Shown here: one piece after another, positions 33,685 to 44,838 of the stretch
How positions within the stretch are numbered: the stretch's first letter is position 1
Layout of the letters: each line of letters starts with the position of its first letter
From: Owenia fusiformis
Taxonomy: Eukaryota; Annelida; Polychaeta; Sabellida; Oweniidae
Assembly: GCA_903813345.2 (NCBI GenBank)
Contig: CAIIXF020000213.1
Location: forward strand, 39,001-103,000
Direction: 5' to 3'
DNA: 64,000 bases
Notes under the pieces: generated by a model
The model's database searches: none
The model's input: only the letters and a program-made list of their open reading frames with translations
What the model was told of the DNA's origin: nothing
Made by a program: the position numbers and the translations under genes

Positions 33685-34545
33685 AATTGTACCCCTTACT
33701 ATATCACAGGCTGGTATCGAAAGATTTGTCCGCTGTGACGGAGCATGCTATTTTTCATAAAAACACTAAGAATGCGTCACGATTTATTATCATATGTTTC
33801 GTTATATCAAAGATAATTACTTACTACATGCAATGGATATATCATTTGCGTGTAACCTTCGATTCTGTTTGAAGTCCAATAACGCTAGGAGTAAAATCTA
33901 TTGGAAACGGCGCCAGAGTATCAAACTCTAAAATGAACCATTTCTTTTTTAACTTTTTAATGGCATGATATAGTGACACGATAATATTAACATATGTTTT
34001 CAGCATAACTCTGAATGTATTAATGAAATATTAATGCATTGGGTCTTTTTAATTTTTTTATAAAAAATAATATTAATATTTTTTGTCCGCTGTGACGGAG
34101 CATTTTCACAGTTCACATTTGCAACTGCTCCGTCACAGCGGACAAAAAAAATAAACATTATTTTTTATAAGAGAATTAAAAAGACCAAATACATCAACAT
34201 CTCATTTATACCTTCATAGTTATGCTGAAACCATGTGTAAATATTATCGTGTCACTATATCGTGCCATAAGAAAGTTAAACAAGAAATGGTACATTTTGA
34301 AGTATGATACTCCGGCGCCATTTTCAATAGCTTTTCTTCCCAGCGTAATTGGACTTCAAACAGAAGTGAAAGCTACCCGCAAATGATATATCCATTGCAT
34401 GGAGTAAGTTATTTTGTAGGGTATAACGAAACATATGAGTTAAAAAATAAATCGTGTACAGTATTCTTAGAGTTTTTATGAAAAATAGCATGCTCCGTCA
34501 CAGCGGACAAATATTTCGATACCAGCCTGTGTATATACAATTAAT
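33685..34545. repeat. ~860-bp fold-back with four copies of a 19-bp motif
   Basis: Arms of about 415 bp meet at about 34114. TGTCCGCTGTGACGGAGCA occurs at 33727-33745 and 34084-34102, and its inverse at 34126-34144 and 34492-34510, so each arm is bounded at both ends by this motif. The arms also share GGCTGGTATCGAAA, CATATGTTTCGTTATA, GCAATGGATATATCATTTGC and GTGACACGATAATATT, with moderate divergence. No coding frame. Probably a fold-back transposon or two inverted insertions. Confidence 0.8.
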
Positions 34546-34800
34546 GTCATTCAATTTGAACCAGTATATATTGAGATAGACATCACTTTATCATCGCAAC
34601 CCCAGGTGAAGCCTTTACAAAATAAGACGTTACGCCGTTAGCGTATTATATGTTCTCCTTTATTATTCATTGCTTTAACTAAATAAAACTAAATATTCGA
34701 GTTAAAATAAATAACAAATAAAACATTTAACAATCCTTAATATTTTCCCGTCTGTGTATATCTGTTGAATATGACAAGGGGCTCTGTGAAATAGTCTAGA

Positions 34801-34855
34801 ATGAAGGTGCGACAACGAGAGCGCAGGGCCGAAAAGCGCAACAAAAAGAAAAAAG
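34801..34855 (+). CDS. Candidate basic initial exon (low confidence)
   Basis: ATG at 34801 opens 18 codons of Lys/Arg-rich sequence (MKVRQRERRAEKRNKKKK) followed by a GTAGTG donor-like site. It stands out by GC content and composition from its AT-rich surroundings. No downstream exon that continues it was identified, so it may be chance or a relic. Confidence 0.2.
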
Positions 34856-35401
34856 GTAGTGTTTGAAATGTCTACTTTCTGGTGATTCTAATTCTGTATA
34901 TCGTAACACAATCTTTGTGAATATAGAATTGTATTGAAGCGCACATTAATCTGAACAAAACTTGAAATTTTTAAGAAGATTCCACCAATATTAAAACTTT
35001 TGTAATAACTTGGAGGAGCATTGCGCGTATTTATCGCGTGAATCTTCGCATTTTTGTCGGTAAAATGGACAATTACAATGTTACGCTGTGATGTACAGTA
35101 TCTGACGTCGTATCTACATTGTCTTCTTTTAGAATATCTGGTAGGAGTTCAATGGGAACTACAGGAAATTCCGATATTTCACACTTTCTATTTTTCCAAA
35201 TTTTCTTTCTAAGTTTTCAGACAACACAGGAACTATCATTGACCTGTTTCTAGGTTTACTAAAAATAAACAGTGTAATGATCCTTTCCTGAAAAAAGCAA
35301 GGAAATACACACATGACTTCATATTTAATTTTGTACCAGAAAATAACATGTGCAGGTATAGCAATTTTTTACCAAAATGTTACTTTCCAGCTGAACCTTA
35401 A

Positions 35402-36236
35402 AGGTCCCATCTAAAGTTTAAACCACTTTGGCTTATTTTGTAGTCTTACCCAATGTTATCAAAGTGTGATATGTGAAACTTTTTTTTTAAATTTCAAAAA
35501 GTGGTTTTTGATAGACATTTTGTTCCAAAATTTGTGAATTTATTTAAAACCAACTTTTAGAGGTCACTCATATCTTCTAATTAGCCACAATTCATACCAA
35601 TGCATAGCATTCATCCTCCCATGTTTTTTGCCGAAAAAATTAACAAAATCGGTTCATAAATAAGCGAGAAATGAACTTATCAGTGCATGAAAATGGTTCT
35701 GAGAAAAATGCATTTTCAAAATTTTAGTTCTCATAGAAACCAATGGTACAATAATATCTAAAACATAATTTATTCTTCCTTTTAACCTGGTTAGACAATC
35801 AACATTGTTTTTTTTATGAAAGTCTAACATATTTAGAAAAGATTGACATCGAAAAAAAAATTTCAATTTTTTTCAAAAAGTTTTTGGTACCTTAGTGACA
35901 TCACTAATGATTCAAAATATTTTTGATATGTTAAAACATTGAAGTGGCCCATTGTTAATGGCATTTTATTATTGAAATAGTGTGTCCTTTGTTCAACCTT
36001 TGCATTGGTGTTAAAAATATAATCTTTTTTGAAATGCATTAAGAAATATATGATGATTAAGAAATTTCAACTTTTTTTGAAAAATGGCGGGAAATTTGAA
36101 TATTTGAGAAATGAAATGCTCACAACTTTTTTCAAAATTTTTTTTTTTTGTTCAAAAATCTCTAAAATCACTTTTTAAGTCCTGACAAATAGTAAATGAA
36201 TGATAAAAAAATATTTTCAAACTTTAGACGGGGACT
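35402..36236. mobile_element. 835-bp TTAA-flanked non-autonomous element
   Basis: TTAA (35398-35401) precedes AGGTCCCATCTAAAGTTTAA, and the inverse CAAACTTTAGACGGGGACT is followed by TTAA (36237-36240). TTAA target duplication is the mark of piggyBac-type (and some related) transposons. The AT-rich interior has no transposase. It abuts the right arm of the outer inverted repeat. Confidence 0.75.
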
Positions 36237-36240
36237 TTAA

Positions 36241-36966
36241 GCTTTAAAATCAAACAGATGCCACAGAAGAAAATTACCTTTCATATATTAAATATTCATT
36301 CATTCGTTAATTAACAAGGATAATTATTGTTGGATGAATCACAGCTGCTATTATGATTTATTACTTGACCATTTCCAAAAAAGCTACATGATTTTTATTA
36401 ATAATTAAAAATTTACAATTTAGTCATAAACGTCTGCTCCTAGAGACTGTATGACGTACACTGTTAAAATAAAACAATAAAAATACACTCATGAGTATAT
36501 CAGTATTTTCAATATACATTTTAGATTGTAGCTTAGTATAGATGCCATGTTGATATGCAGCGACACTAGCAGAGGTACTTTCACAAAGTGAACTCGATGC
36601 ACTGTTATTCTGATAGACAACTGAGGCATGACCATGGCAACAAACCACCTGGGGAGGTCACTTAGCCTCCTTCAGGATGAACTGGAAGGTAAGTACAAGT
36701 AGTAGCCGCTGGTCATATGTTGGCTTGATATTGCAAGAAAAAGTAATTATTTCCAGAAAACATTTTGGGAAAATTGCTATACTTGCCCATGTTGTTTTTG
36801 GTATAAAGTAAAGTATGAAGACATGTGTGTATTTCCTTGCTTGTTTCAGGATAGTGTTATTACATAGTCTTCTTTTAGTGAACCTAGTAAGTGGTTAATG
36901 GCAGTCCAGTGTTATTGAAAAATGTGGAAAAGAGATTTGTAAAATTGAATAATTTTTCATGATATA
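36241..36966. other. Unassigned sequence with a partial repeat copy
   Basis: 36755-36875 is a third copy of the 32.84-kb arm (GAAAACATTTTGG, TTGCTATACTTGC, TTTCCTTGCTTGTTTCAGGA). Apart from the candidate exon at 36634-36688, nothing gene-like. Confidence 0.5.
36634..36688 (+). CDS. Candidate initial exon with good start and donor context
   Basis: ACCATGG is a strong translation-start context; 18 codons follow (MATNHLGRSLSLLQDELE) and the segment ends at G|GTAAGTAC, a near-perfect 5' splice site. No match is recognised. It lies 3 kb upstream of the CFAP65-like exons on the same strand and could be its relic or an unrelated gene's first exon; the 36.97-kb transposon lies between. Confidence 0.3.
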
Positions 36967-37959
36967 TAGGGTGTCTCAAAAAAATGTACCCAAAAGTATA
37001 TATCAACACCATAGACAAAGCAATCAATATTTTCAGACATTTTTTGCATGATCTTGTAGATAAAAGATGAAAGTTTTTTCCCCTATACTCAGTTTTTAAT
37101 TCAGTTTTGCCTTTTTGATACTTTGACCAGTTACCTTTTACACCACATATTCGATGTAACCTCATATTTCGATGATAGTCTGCATCCTTACTACTACATT
37201 GTTCATCACATTTGATATTTCTAGTGGAATGTTTTGATTCCTGTTCGGATACTGGTCTTAAGTTGTATTAGGTCTCTTAACTTGGGTTTAGCACAAAAAT
37301 GGTCCTTTAAATAGCCTCAGAGAAAAAACTATGGGCCGTCAAACATGGTGAATAGGGAGGCCCTCACAATGTCTTATAGCTCCCTTATACAAAGAGGTCA
37401 GACATTCAAGAAACTGCTTTTGTTGGGATTCTAGTGTAGCTTCTGTTATGTGTATCAATTTGAGACCACTGTGTTTTCATTTGGATATCGTTTGGTCTCC
37501 AGGCTAGCCTGCCTAACTCTGGAAGGTAACTCCTGAATCACTTGCCGATAATTGACCTGATTATCTGTGTTTGTTCTGCCATCGTCATCCTCAAACATCT
37601 TTCTCTGTGGCTATTTGAAGGAGTGTTTTAATGCTCATTCCAAGCAAAAAGACCTAGAACAACTTAAGGGCAACATCCAAAGAGAAATTCAAAACATTCA
37701 ACCGGAATTATTATCAAATGTGATGAACAATGTAGCAGTAGGATACAGGCTGTCATTGAAATATGAGGTTACATCGATTATGTGGTGTAAAAGGTAAAGG
37801 GTTAAAGCACCAAAAAGACAAGACTGAAATAAAAATGGTGTATTGAGGAGAAAACTTTCATGTTTTGGCTACATGACCATGCAAAAAATGTCTGAAAATA
37901 TTGATTGGTTTATCTGTGCTTTTGATATACTTTTGGGTACATTTTTTTGAGACACCCTG
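36967..37959 (+). mobile_element. Tc1/mariner-superfamily deletion derivative, second copy
   Basis: TA (36965-36966) precedes TAGGGTGTCTCAAAAAAATG; the right end CATTTTTTTGAGACACCCTG is followed by TA (37960-37961). About 210 bp at each end pair in inverse orientation (36967-37180 with 37749-37959). The interior holds the C-terminal transposase fragment at 37567-37797. Same end type and same kind of deletion as 5000-5792. Confidence 0.82.
37567..37797 (+). pseudogene. Mariner-like transposase C-terminal fragment
   Basis: The frame reads SSNIFLCGYLKECFN...DLEQLKGNIQREIQNIQPELL and SNVMNN, the C-terminal block of the same transposase type as at 5251-5544 (there FFLWDYLKDKV). The tryptophan of the FFLWGYLK block is a cysteine here, and everything upstream of the block is missing. 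The frame then runs into the right terminal repeat. Not functional as transposase. Confidence 0.72.
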
Positions 37960-39695
37960 TATATCAGCATTCCATGGATTTGCCCTGAGGCTTTTGCACT
38001 CAATGTCAATATTGAGGTAATATTGTATAAATATTATCCTACATTATGGTATTCCCCATGAGGCTTTTGTACTCAATATCAGATATAAACCTTATAATGT
38101 ACTTACTAAACAAAAATTTCCAAAAAGCCTTAGTTAAGCTTTAATGTCCTGCTAAAGAACCCTTATTCTTACTATTGAAAATGGATTCTTGCAATACTCA
38201 CCAATATGAATCTACTTGTTGAGACCCGATCAACTTGAGTTCTGAGAAAATGAGGATTTCATCAAGGGTGCCATTGACTTAACATTGGGATGCAGTTGAC
38301 TTTATCCTGCATATCTATGGACTCACTTGTCATTTTTTTTATTCTAGTGCATTGTGTCATATTATAATATAACACCAGAGGCTTTTGTATACAAAGTAAA
38401 TCCAAACCTGTGAAGATAGAGGTCTTATTACACTGAAGTCCAGTATAAAGTGTTTATTGCATTTAAAATGTTTTCATTGTAATTATCGTGTGTTGGACAG
38501 GGGTCTATAAAAGAGAACTTTGTCATCACAATAGAATTTATGAATACCAGTATTACTATGGCCAAATGCATAAGTTGATATTGGTCCATCTGAGCTTTCA
38601 TAAACATGTCATAAACTATGTCTAACTGTTATTAAAAACGTTGACTCCAGCAACTGACATACATGATTGGAATACTCCCAGACACAAGGAAAGCTGTCAC
38701 ATACTTGTTGGATGTCGGAAGACTTTATAGTGACTGACAGAATAAGAACAGTATGTTCAGGAGAAGGAGTCAAGTTCTCAGCTTTTACTATAACAGCAGC
38801 CAGGTCAGTGGAATAGACTAGATATACACCCATTGTCATGATCAGAAAATATTTATATAAAGTTGGGTATTATCTGTGAGTTGTAGATCTTGAATTACTC
38901 AGTTCATGTATTTTCAATAGAATTGAACATGCAGTCGTGACTTTACTGTCAGTTAAAGTTAAAATTTGAATCTCCCTCTATAAATTATGACCTAATAATT
39001 TCAAAATATCTGTAGTTCTTTATCAACTATACATATAACGGTTTATGTACTATAAGATGGTATGTTTCTTTTATAAGTGCAGTATTAACACAAATAGTCA
39101 TTTCAGTTTCATGCGAAATCTATATTTTTACTACTAACGATGAGAAATTGAGGAAAAGACGTGATTACTGCTCGAAGCCCACATACCAGAAAGTAATCAA
39201 AAGCGATTCATTGGATATCCATTTCTCATCTTTTCCATACATTGTGTAGGACTTGAAACTACTTATTTTCCTCATAAAAATTGTAATTTCCACATATACA
39301 AATTCAATTGTTAGATATGCAAAATACCCCACTCAGTAACAACGGTGTCATCTGTATACAATATTTTTATCTATTTCTTATAGAAATACTTTCCAACACT
39401 TGGAGCAATCATACTAAATTTTTTGAAACAATTTTAGATATTTCTGATATCTCTCTGGAGTGAATAGCATTCAAGAAGGTAATGAACTATGCGTCAATTC
39501 CATTTAAACATTTCTTGCTTTTTGCACTTTTTGCACACAATTGGGAATTTCATGAATGAATCCTAATTAAGAGTAAAACCTGTGAAATACCTTTGTAAGT
39601 CAAACAATATTTTTTGGTTCCAAAGCTGTTTTACTCAGATTTTACTGTATTCCAAAAAACATACACAAGATTCACAAAAAACATGTCTATTTCAG
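37960..39695. other. Unassigned sequence upstream of the CFAP65-like exons
   Basis: A short motif (GAGGCTTTTGTACTCAATAT-like) recurs near 37990, 38058 and 38385. The minus-strand open frame at 38609-38839 is unsupported. No earlier CFAP65-like exon was recognised. Confidence 0.4.
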
Positions 39696-39963
39696 ACTGC
39701 CACCTACCAGTTCCATGGAGCAGAGGTTGAGCGCTATGCCTACTATAACAGTCTATGGGACTACAGGTGGGTAGAGAGTACTACCCACACTCCTCCATGG
39801 TGCTTGACACTCACCACAACAAGACAGACATTCATGCTAAACAACGAAACATGATATTGACTGAGTGTTTCCTGCCGTAAATGCCAGTGAAGCCACCTAC
39901 AGGTCACTTGCTGTAGCTAATTTTGGCACCACACCTATCTTGTATTGCACCAGATTCCAATGG
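39696..39963 (+). pseudogene. CFAP65: CFAP65-like exon A (frameshifted)
   Basis: Acceptor TATTTCAG ends at 39695; donor-like GTATGT at 39964. The first part reads GAEVERYAYYNSLWDYRWVE...HTPPWCLTLTTT and reaches TGA shortly after MLNNET. The second part, in another frame, reads VFPAVNASEATYRSLAVANF and ILYCTRFQW. A short deletion or indel around 39850-39870 separates the two frames. Confidence 0.7.
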
Positions 39964-40142
39964 GTATGTATTACTTTTGTGTTTTCAAAACATATTAGCT
40001 TTAACCTTGAATAGGTATTATTTTAAATTATCATCATCAAAATTTTGTATTCTTGCAGATTTGCATCCTTCATTTCATATTTGAATTCAATGATCCATGC
40101 ATTGTATATTCAGTTATATTGTTCTTAACCTTGTGTTTATAG

Positions 40143-40281
40143 CATATTCAGTGTAAAGTTCACCAAGAGACAACTAACTGATGGATACCAAATGTTTGTG
40201 GTGAAAACTCTTCCTAAAGAGGTGAACACATACAGACTGACACTCAAACTGTGCCTTAATGATGCTGACAAAAACACACAG
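40143..40281 (+). pseudogene. CFAP65: CFAP65-like exon B (open)
   Basis: Follows TGTGTTTATAG and ends CACAG|GTTTGC. Reads IFSVKFTKRQLTDGYQMFVV...KEVNTYRLTLKLCLNDADK without a stop. The phase at its start does not join exon A cleanly. Confidence 0.65.
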
Positions 40282-40524
40282 GTTTGCATTTTATGTTGAA
40301 TTTTTTGGAAGATATCAATATTGCAAAGGAGGGGAGAGGGAAGGTGGCCATTTTTCACAAAACGTTACTTACTAGTAATGCATGTAAAAGTATTTTTGTT
40401 CCCTTGAACTAATGGCCTTGAAAATGGCCTAATAATGGAATGTATGATATAAATCAATTATACACTGGGAGGTTTTGGATACACATACCATATATCCTGA
40501 GGGATAATTGTACATTCAAAAGCA

Positions 40525-40670
40525 CAGTTAAACCTGTAAAGTGTAACACCTCCATAAGTGGAACACTTCAAAGTCCTGTTACCCATTTACTATTGTAAAA
40601 TAAATCTCTGTAAGTGGAAAATTTCCTATTTAGAAGTGCTACATGTGTTCTACTTACACAGGCTTTACTG
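40525..40670. mobile_element. ~146-bp MITE
   Basis: CAGTTAAACCTGTAAAGTGT on the left and ACTTACACAGGCTTTACTG on the right are inverted, with AACACCTCCATAAGTGGAAC inside, a terminal type common in metazoan DNA transposons. It lies in the intron between exons B and C. Confidence 0.65.
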
Positions 40671-41593
40671 TGCATGCATTTTGTAAATTAATTTAAATTA
40701 AAAAACCTTCATGTTACTATCATAAAGGAGATATCTTATGGTTGTGAGTTCATTGCTGTTTGTTTTAGGACATCTTAGTGTGGGAATCTGCAGATTAAAT
40801 TAAATTAATTATCAAAGGTATATCAAAAATATCAAATTATGAAATTATTAAAAAAAATTCCTAAACCAACAATATTCATCAAAACTTTTTCTTGTTTATT
40901 TGAGGATTTCTGTTTTTATGCAAAAAACTCTTGCTGCACTCACACATTTGAAGATATCAATATCCAATCAAGAATACAAATGATATTTTTTCAAAGTTAA
41001 TGATATTCAATTAATACTTTGCAACAAAACTGAGAGACACAATAAAACTGCAGAAAAATAACCAAGACTCTCCTATGATTTGTAGGTTTAAGTGAAAATT
41101 GAACCACAAAGATGCAAAGCTTTTATCAGTTCACCCTCCGAAAGGAACCATCCTATCCAATGAGTCCCAAAACCATACATGAGCTTTTAAACTCACCTGA
41201 AAGAAGAACTTTGTCTCAAAGCCTAGTCTCATAGTCTGGGGCCAAGGTCAAAGTGCAACAAACTCAACAGGCAAGAAGAAACAGTTTGTACTATGTGTGT
41301 TAGCTGAACGATCTCTTGGGCAAATAGAGGTAGGGGAAATATAAGATATGTGAGTTGTATGTGTGATCTTTCACTGCAGTTATTTTGATATGAGTTATTT
41401 TGAACTTCTACTAAAATTTTGAAATTATATTGAATTACCATTCAAAGAACATAGATGGTAAATACATGTAAAGTTAAATACATTGTACATAAAATGAATA
41501 TGCATTTTAAGTCATTCACAAAACATTTTCTTAAAATGATTATAGAATTCTATCCCTACCCACAAATAACTTGTATTTATTCATACATTCTAG

Positions 41594-41747
41594 GTTGAGT
41601 ATGACTATGGTAATGTTGTGGTTGGAAGCTCAGCTACACAGAATATAGTTCTGGTGAACACAAGCAATTGAAGTCTCCAATATAAACTAGATATAGAGCA
41701 GAATGTCACTGGGGATGTCCCTGATGAAGTCATCAATGACAGTATTG
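41594..41747 (+). pseudogene. CFAP65: CFAP65-like exon C (premature TGA)
   Basis: Acceptor ACATTCTAG, donor G|GTAAGC. Reads VEYDYGNVVVGSSATQNIVL, NTSN, then TGA at 41669-41671, then SLQYKLDIEQNVTGDVPDEV in the same frame. Sequence on both sides of the stop is coding-like, so the stop is a point mutation. Confidence 0.7.
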
Positions 41748-42054
41748 GTAAGCAGTAGCTATGAAAACACATTACTCCTGAATTCCAAGTTTGATTTATT
41801 TGTTATTTATTTTTATAAGTGCCTTATGGAAATAGTGCTAAGACATTTTTAATTACAAGACATTTACATCTATACATGTCATTATATATACTAGATATAG
41901 TAATGATTGTACAATAGTCTCTCTGCATATATTATCATATACGCTTATGTAGTTAATTATTTAATCACTAAATGGAATAATTATTTATTATATTGAATGT
42001 AATAATATTATATTTTTCACCATTTCTAACCATATCCATTAATCATTATTCCAG

Positions 42055-42373
42055 CACTACGGTTAGAAAGAAGCGTTAGTATCCTTCCAGTATACTCAAA
42101 AGTTATGGTGATAGGCACAGTTCAACCAATGTGACGGCTCTGTTATCAGTTTGCTATTTCATACCAGCTGATTACATCACAAAAAGGTGATAATATTGAA
42201 CTCATTGAAACTCAACATTTGTGCCACATTTTGGCATAGGGTGTGTTCCCAGTTATGTCAATCACTGATGCCTGTTGCTATAATAGCGTTATAGGGATCA
42301 GCAAAAACAATTATGGAATCAATTCTCATTGGATAACTTGAACATGTGTCTTGATTCAATGCCATTTGTGCAG
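42055..42373 (+). pseudogene. CFAP65: CFAP65-like exon D (TGA, TAG and a frameshift)
   Basis: Acceptor TTATTCCAG. Reads LRLERSVSILPVYSKVMVIG TVQPM, TGA (42132-42134), RLCYQFAISYQLITSQ...LCHILA, TAG (42237-42239), GVFPVMSITDACC...GISKN, then a frame change near 42310 and WNQFSLDNLNMCLDSMPFVQ up to TAG at 42374. The 3' boundary is uncertain. Confidence 0.65.
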
Positions 42374-42568
42374 TAGATATCATATTCTTTGACATCAAGG
42401 AAAATGTACAGCCGGGTTTTTAGCCAAACTTATGTAATTTGATTTGTTAAGTTTCTATCATCAATATGAAGTACAATTTCTTTGCACTTTTCCTTGGGTA
42501 AAGCAGAATAGACATTTAACACAGTGTTTGCTAATAAGATTTCCTTATGAGATCTCTTTAAATTTTAG

Positions 42569-42705
42569 CTGCAGAAGAAGACAGCCTGTTCACACCAGGT
42601 CTAGGTTGGACTCTAACTTATTAGTGCTACTCCAGTAAGAACAGTGCCATGTGTGAGCCATATACAACTCATGACTGAGAACTTCGGAGCAGTAACTACT
42701 GAATG
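42569..42705 (+). pseudogene. CFAP65: CFAP65-like exon E (frameshifted)
   Basis: Acceptor TTAAATTTTAG, donor GTAAAA. Reads RRRQPVHTRSRLDSN, then after a frame change near 42615 SATPVRTVPCVSHIQLMTEN and FGAVTTEW. The earlier frame alone ends at TAA. Confidence 0.68.
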
Positions 42706-43623
42706 GTAAAATACTTAATATTATATAAAACAAGATATTGAATTATTTTACACATTTTGATTTAGTCTTGGATGAAAGAATTTGATCTCAGACCTAAAAG
42801 AATTGTATCTATTGTAAAGTATAGAATGAATTTAATGTGGTCTAATTGACCATTTTCCATATAAATGGAACAAAAGATGGCATCATGGGTATTGGTAGGG
42901 CTTGATAACATGGCAACTCAATGGCAAGAGTCACTTAATTTATTGATTTAATAAGTAATTCCATTTGGATCAACTTAAAACACCATTGGACTTTAACTAT
43001 ATGATATTATTGACATGTGGATTGTGATTTCACATTAAAATTGTAACTCTTATAAGAGTAAATGAACTTTTCAAGATTTTCAACATTGTTTTAATTGGGG
43101 TTTTACCCCGACCATTTTTAGAAAACTTGAAAATCTCTAGAATTTGAATATAGGTACATAAACAGTGCAAATCAAAGTTTAGAAAATTACACACAGAATT
43201 AAAATATGCCATCAAATAGAAGAAAATGTTAGTCTTTAGTAATTAAAAATACAGATCTTCTAAAATCTCATTAAAAACTAGCCTGTAACGAGATTTCAAA
43301 GTTATATAGAAAAGCCTCTATTAACCAGGTCCTAGTGCCCCATAGGGAGTTACTTTAAATCTGGCAAGTTCAATGTTTGGCATGTATATTGAAAATTTAA
43401 GTTCTTCAGATGAATTGATTTGAATACTGGTGAGTCACCCTGAATTATTCTCAAATGCTGAGGAGGTCACTAAAACCTTTGAACTTCATTTAAAGCAGCT
43501 TCATTTGGAAAGAAAATATGTCTTAATCCAAAAATTATTTCTTCAATCCAATCACTTCTTCTGTTCAAAGAATACTCTATGGAAACATTTGATGTTGTAA
43601 TGAATGAAGACATTTTTCTCCAG
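42706..43623. other. Intron-like sequence between exons E and F
   Basis: No additional exon or transposon end recognised. Confidence 0.4.
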
Positions 43624-43779
43624 ATGAAAGTAATGGGCAACAAGCCGTTTGAGATCACCTCCAAGAAGGGCAAGCTGCAGCCAGGAAAGTGTAAGACAAT
43701 CAAGTTCTACAAACATGACATGGCTGGTACAGACAGTCTTTCGGTCCTACTCAAGGAGACCTCAGGCAGGGAAATATTG
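43624..43779 (+). pseudogene. CFAP65: CFAP65-like exon F (open)
   Basis: Acceptor TTTTCTCCAG, donor GTATGG. Reads MKVMGNKPFEITSKKGKLQP GKCKTIKFY...MAGTDSLSVLLKE...GREIL, an MSP/ASH beta-sandwich segment, uninterrupted. The overlapping frames at 43579-43945 run through this exon into intron sequence. Confidence 0.68.
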
Positions 43780-43902
43780 GTATGGGATGTTTTGGATACA
43801 CCTTTGTTTATTCATTTTTATGTCACTAACCCAAGTCATGACATATTGTTACAGTCTCCAATGTTTTTGTAGACTGTTAGGCATTTGGTTGTTGGTGTTC
43901 AA

Positions 43903-44614
43903 CAGGGTAACTCATTCCCTAGACAACTCATCCCTGGACAACTAATCCTCTGGACAACTCATCCCTGGACAACTCATCCCCTAAACAAATCATCCTTCGG
44001 CATGTTTGACTAATGTAATGTTATACATTATCAATTCATGTTTGATATTCAAATGGTTTTTTAATGTTTTAGTTTTGAATATGATCAGATTTAAGTTGCA
44101 TAAACATATATAACACGAACAAATAATTTTTGGAGGGGAAATCTTTACTGTTAGAAAACCAAGGAGATTAATCAATTAACCAATTAATCTGTAATTTGTT
44201 TTGTAAATATTTTCTTTTAAATTTTACTTTTAATATACAATTTCAATATTATATTAACATTGATAGAAGAAGCTTCTTTGATGTCATAAATATGTTTGTT
44301 CAGTTCATAACTCAAATATTCTTTAATCCTAGGATTATTTTTTTACAGAATTCACAGATGAAGTTTTTAAAGTTCATGTTTTCAAGTTTTAATTTCATAA
44401 CTTCGTGTCAATAAAGTGAAAAATAATATTTTGGATGATCCAAGGTGTATTTATTTGATATTTCCTTTCAAAAAATCACTTTACAATTTAGCTTCGTGTG
44501 ATAAAGGATGAGTTGTCTAGGGATGGGTTGTCCAGGGGATGAGTTTTCTAGGGGATGAGTTATCTAAAGGATGTGTTATCCAGGGATGAGTTGTCTAGGG
44601 GATGACCTGTCCCC
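43903..44614. repeat. Fold-back with minisatellite arms (GGACAACTCATCCC)
   Basis: 43903-43996 holds about five to six ~15-16-bp units of TAGACAACTCATCCCTGG type; 44505-44614 holds about six to seven units in inverse orientation (GGGGATGAGTTGTCTA). Some 500 bp of AT-rich DNA lie between. A short block of the same units is at 55331-55370. Confidence 0.8.
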
Positions 44615-44838
44615 AAGCCAAAAAGTGTTGACATTTTGCATGTTAATGCCTTGTCTTTGAATATGTGACTTCTCCATCCAACATCATCCATCATCATTTT
44701 TTGATTGAATCTAACTGTTCATCATCAAGGTAAAGTGTCAAAACTGGATGCTCAGTAACTTTAAGTTACTATAATCCCTTAATTACTAAGATAAACACCA
44801 ATTTACTTATCAAGAAATACCATTAATGTCTATATCTG

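Larger units (their letters stand above)
32838..35390. repeat. Outer inverted repeat enclosing a fold-back
   Basis: 32838-32976 (GGAAAGTAACATTTTGGTAA ... GACGTCAGATACTGTAC) is matched in inverse orientation by 35096-35390, the right arm carrying ~160 bp of extra sequence. A third, direct, partial copy is at about 36755-36875. Between the arms lie unassigned DNA (32980-33680, 34550-35090) and the central fold-back. Confidence 0.7.
39696..43779 (+). pseudogene. CFAP65: CFAP65-like gene remnant (locus, introns retained)
   Basis: Six + strand segments with splice-type boundaries encode, in order, blocks I recognise as the MSP/ASH-containing middle of cilia- and flagella-associated protein 65 (formerly CCDC108), a motile-cilium axoneme protein. 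Telling blocks are GAEVERYAYYNSLWDYRWVE, YRSLAVANFGTTPILYC, GYQMFVVKTLPKEVNTYRLT, EYDYGNVVVGSSATQNIVLV and KKGKLQPGKCKTIKFY. At least three in-frame stops and three frameshifts interrupt it, and both ends of the protein were not found. Retained introns make it a duplicated or locally decayed copy, not a retrocopy. Family assignment is from memory of conserved blocks; another MSP-domain ciliary protein is the alternative. Confidence 0.7.

Noticed and set aside
39860-42134. TGA recoding (selenocysteine or altered code) in the CFAP65-like exons, since early stops are TGA
   Set aside because: TAG stops and frameshifts are also present, so ordinary pseudogene decay explains them all.
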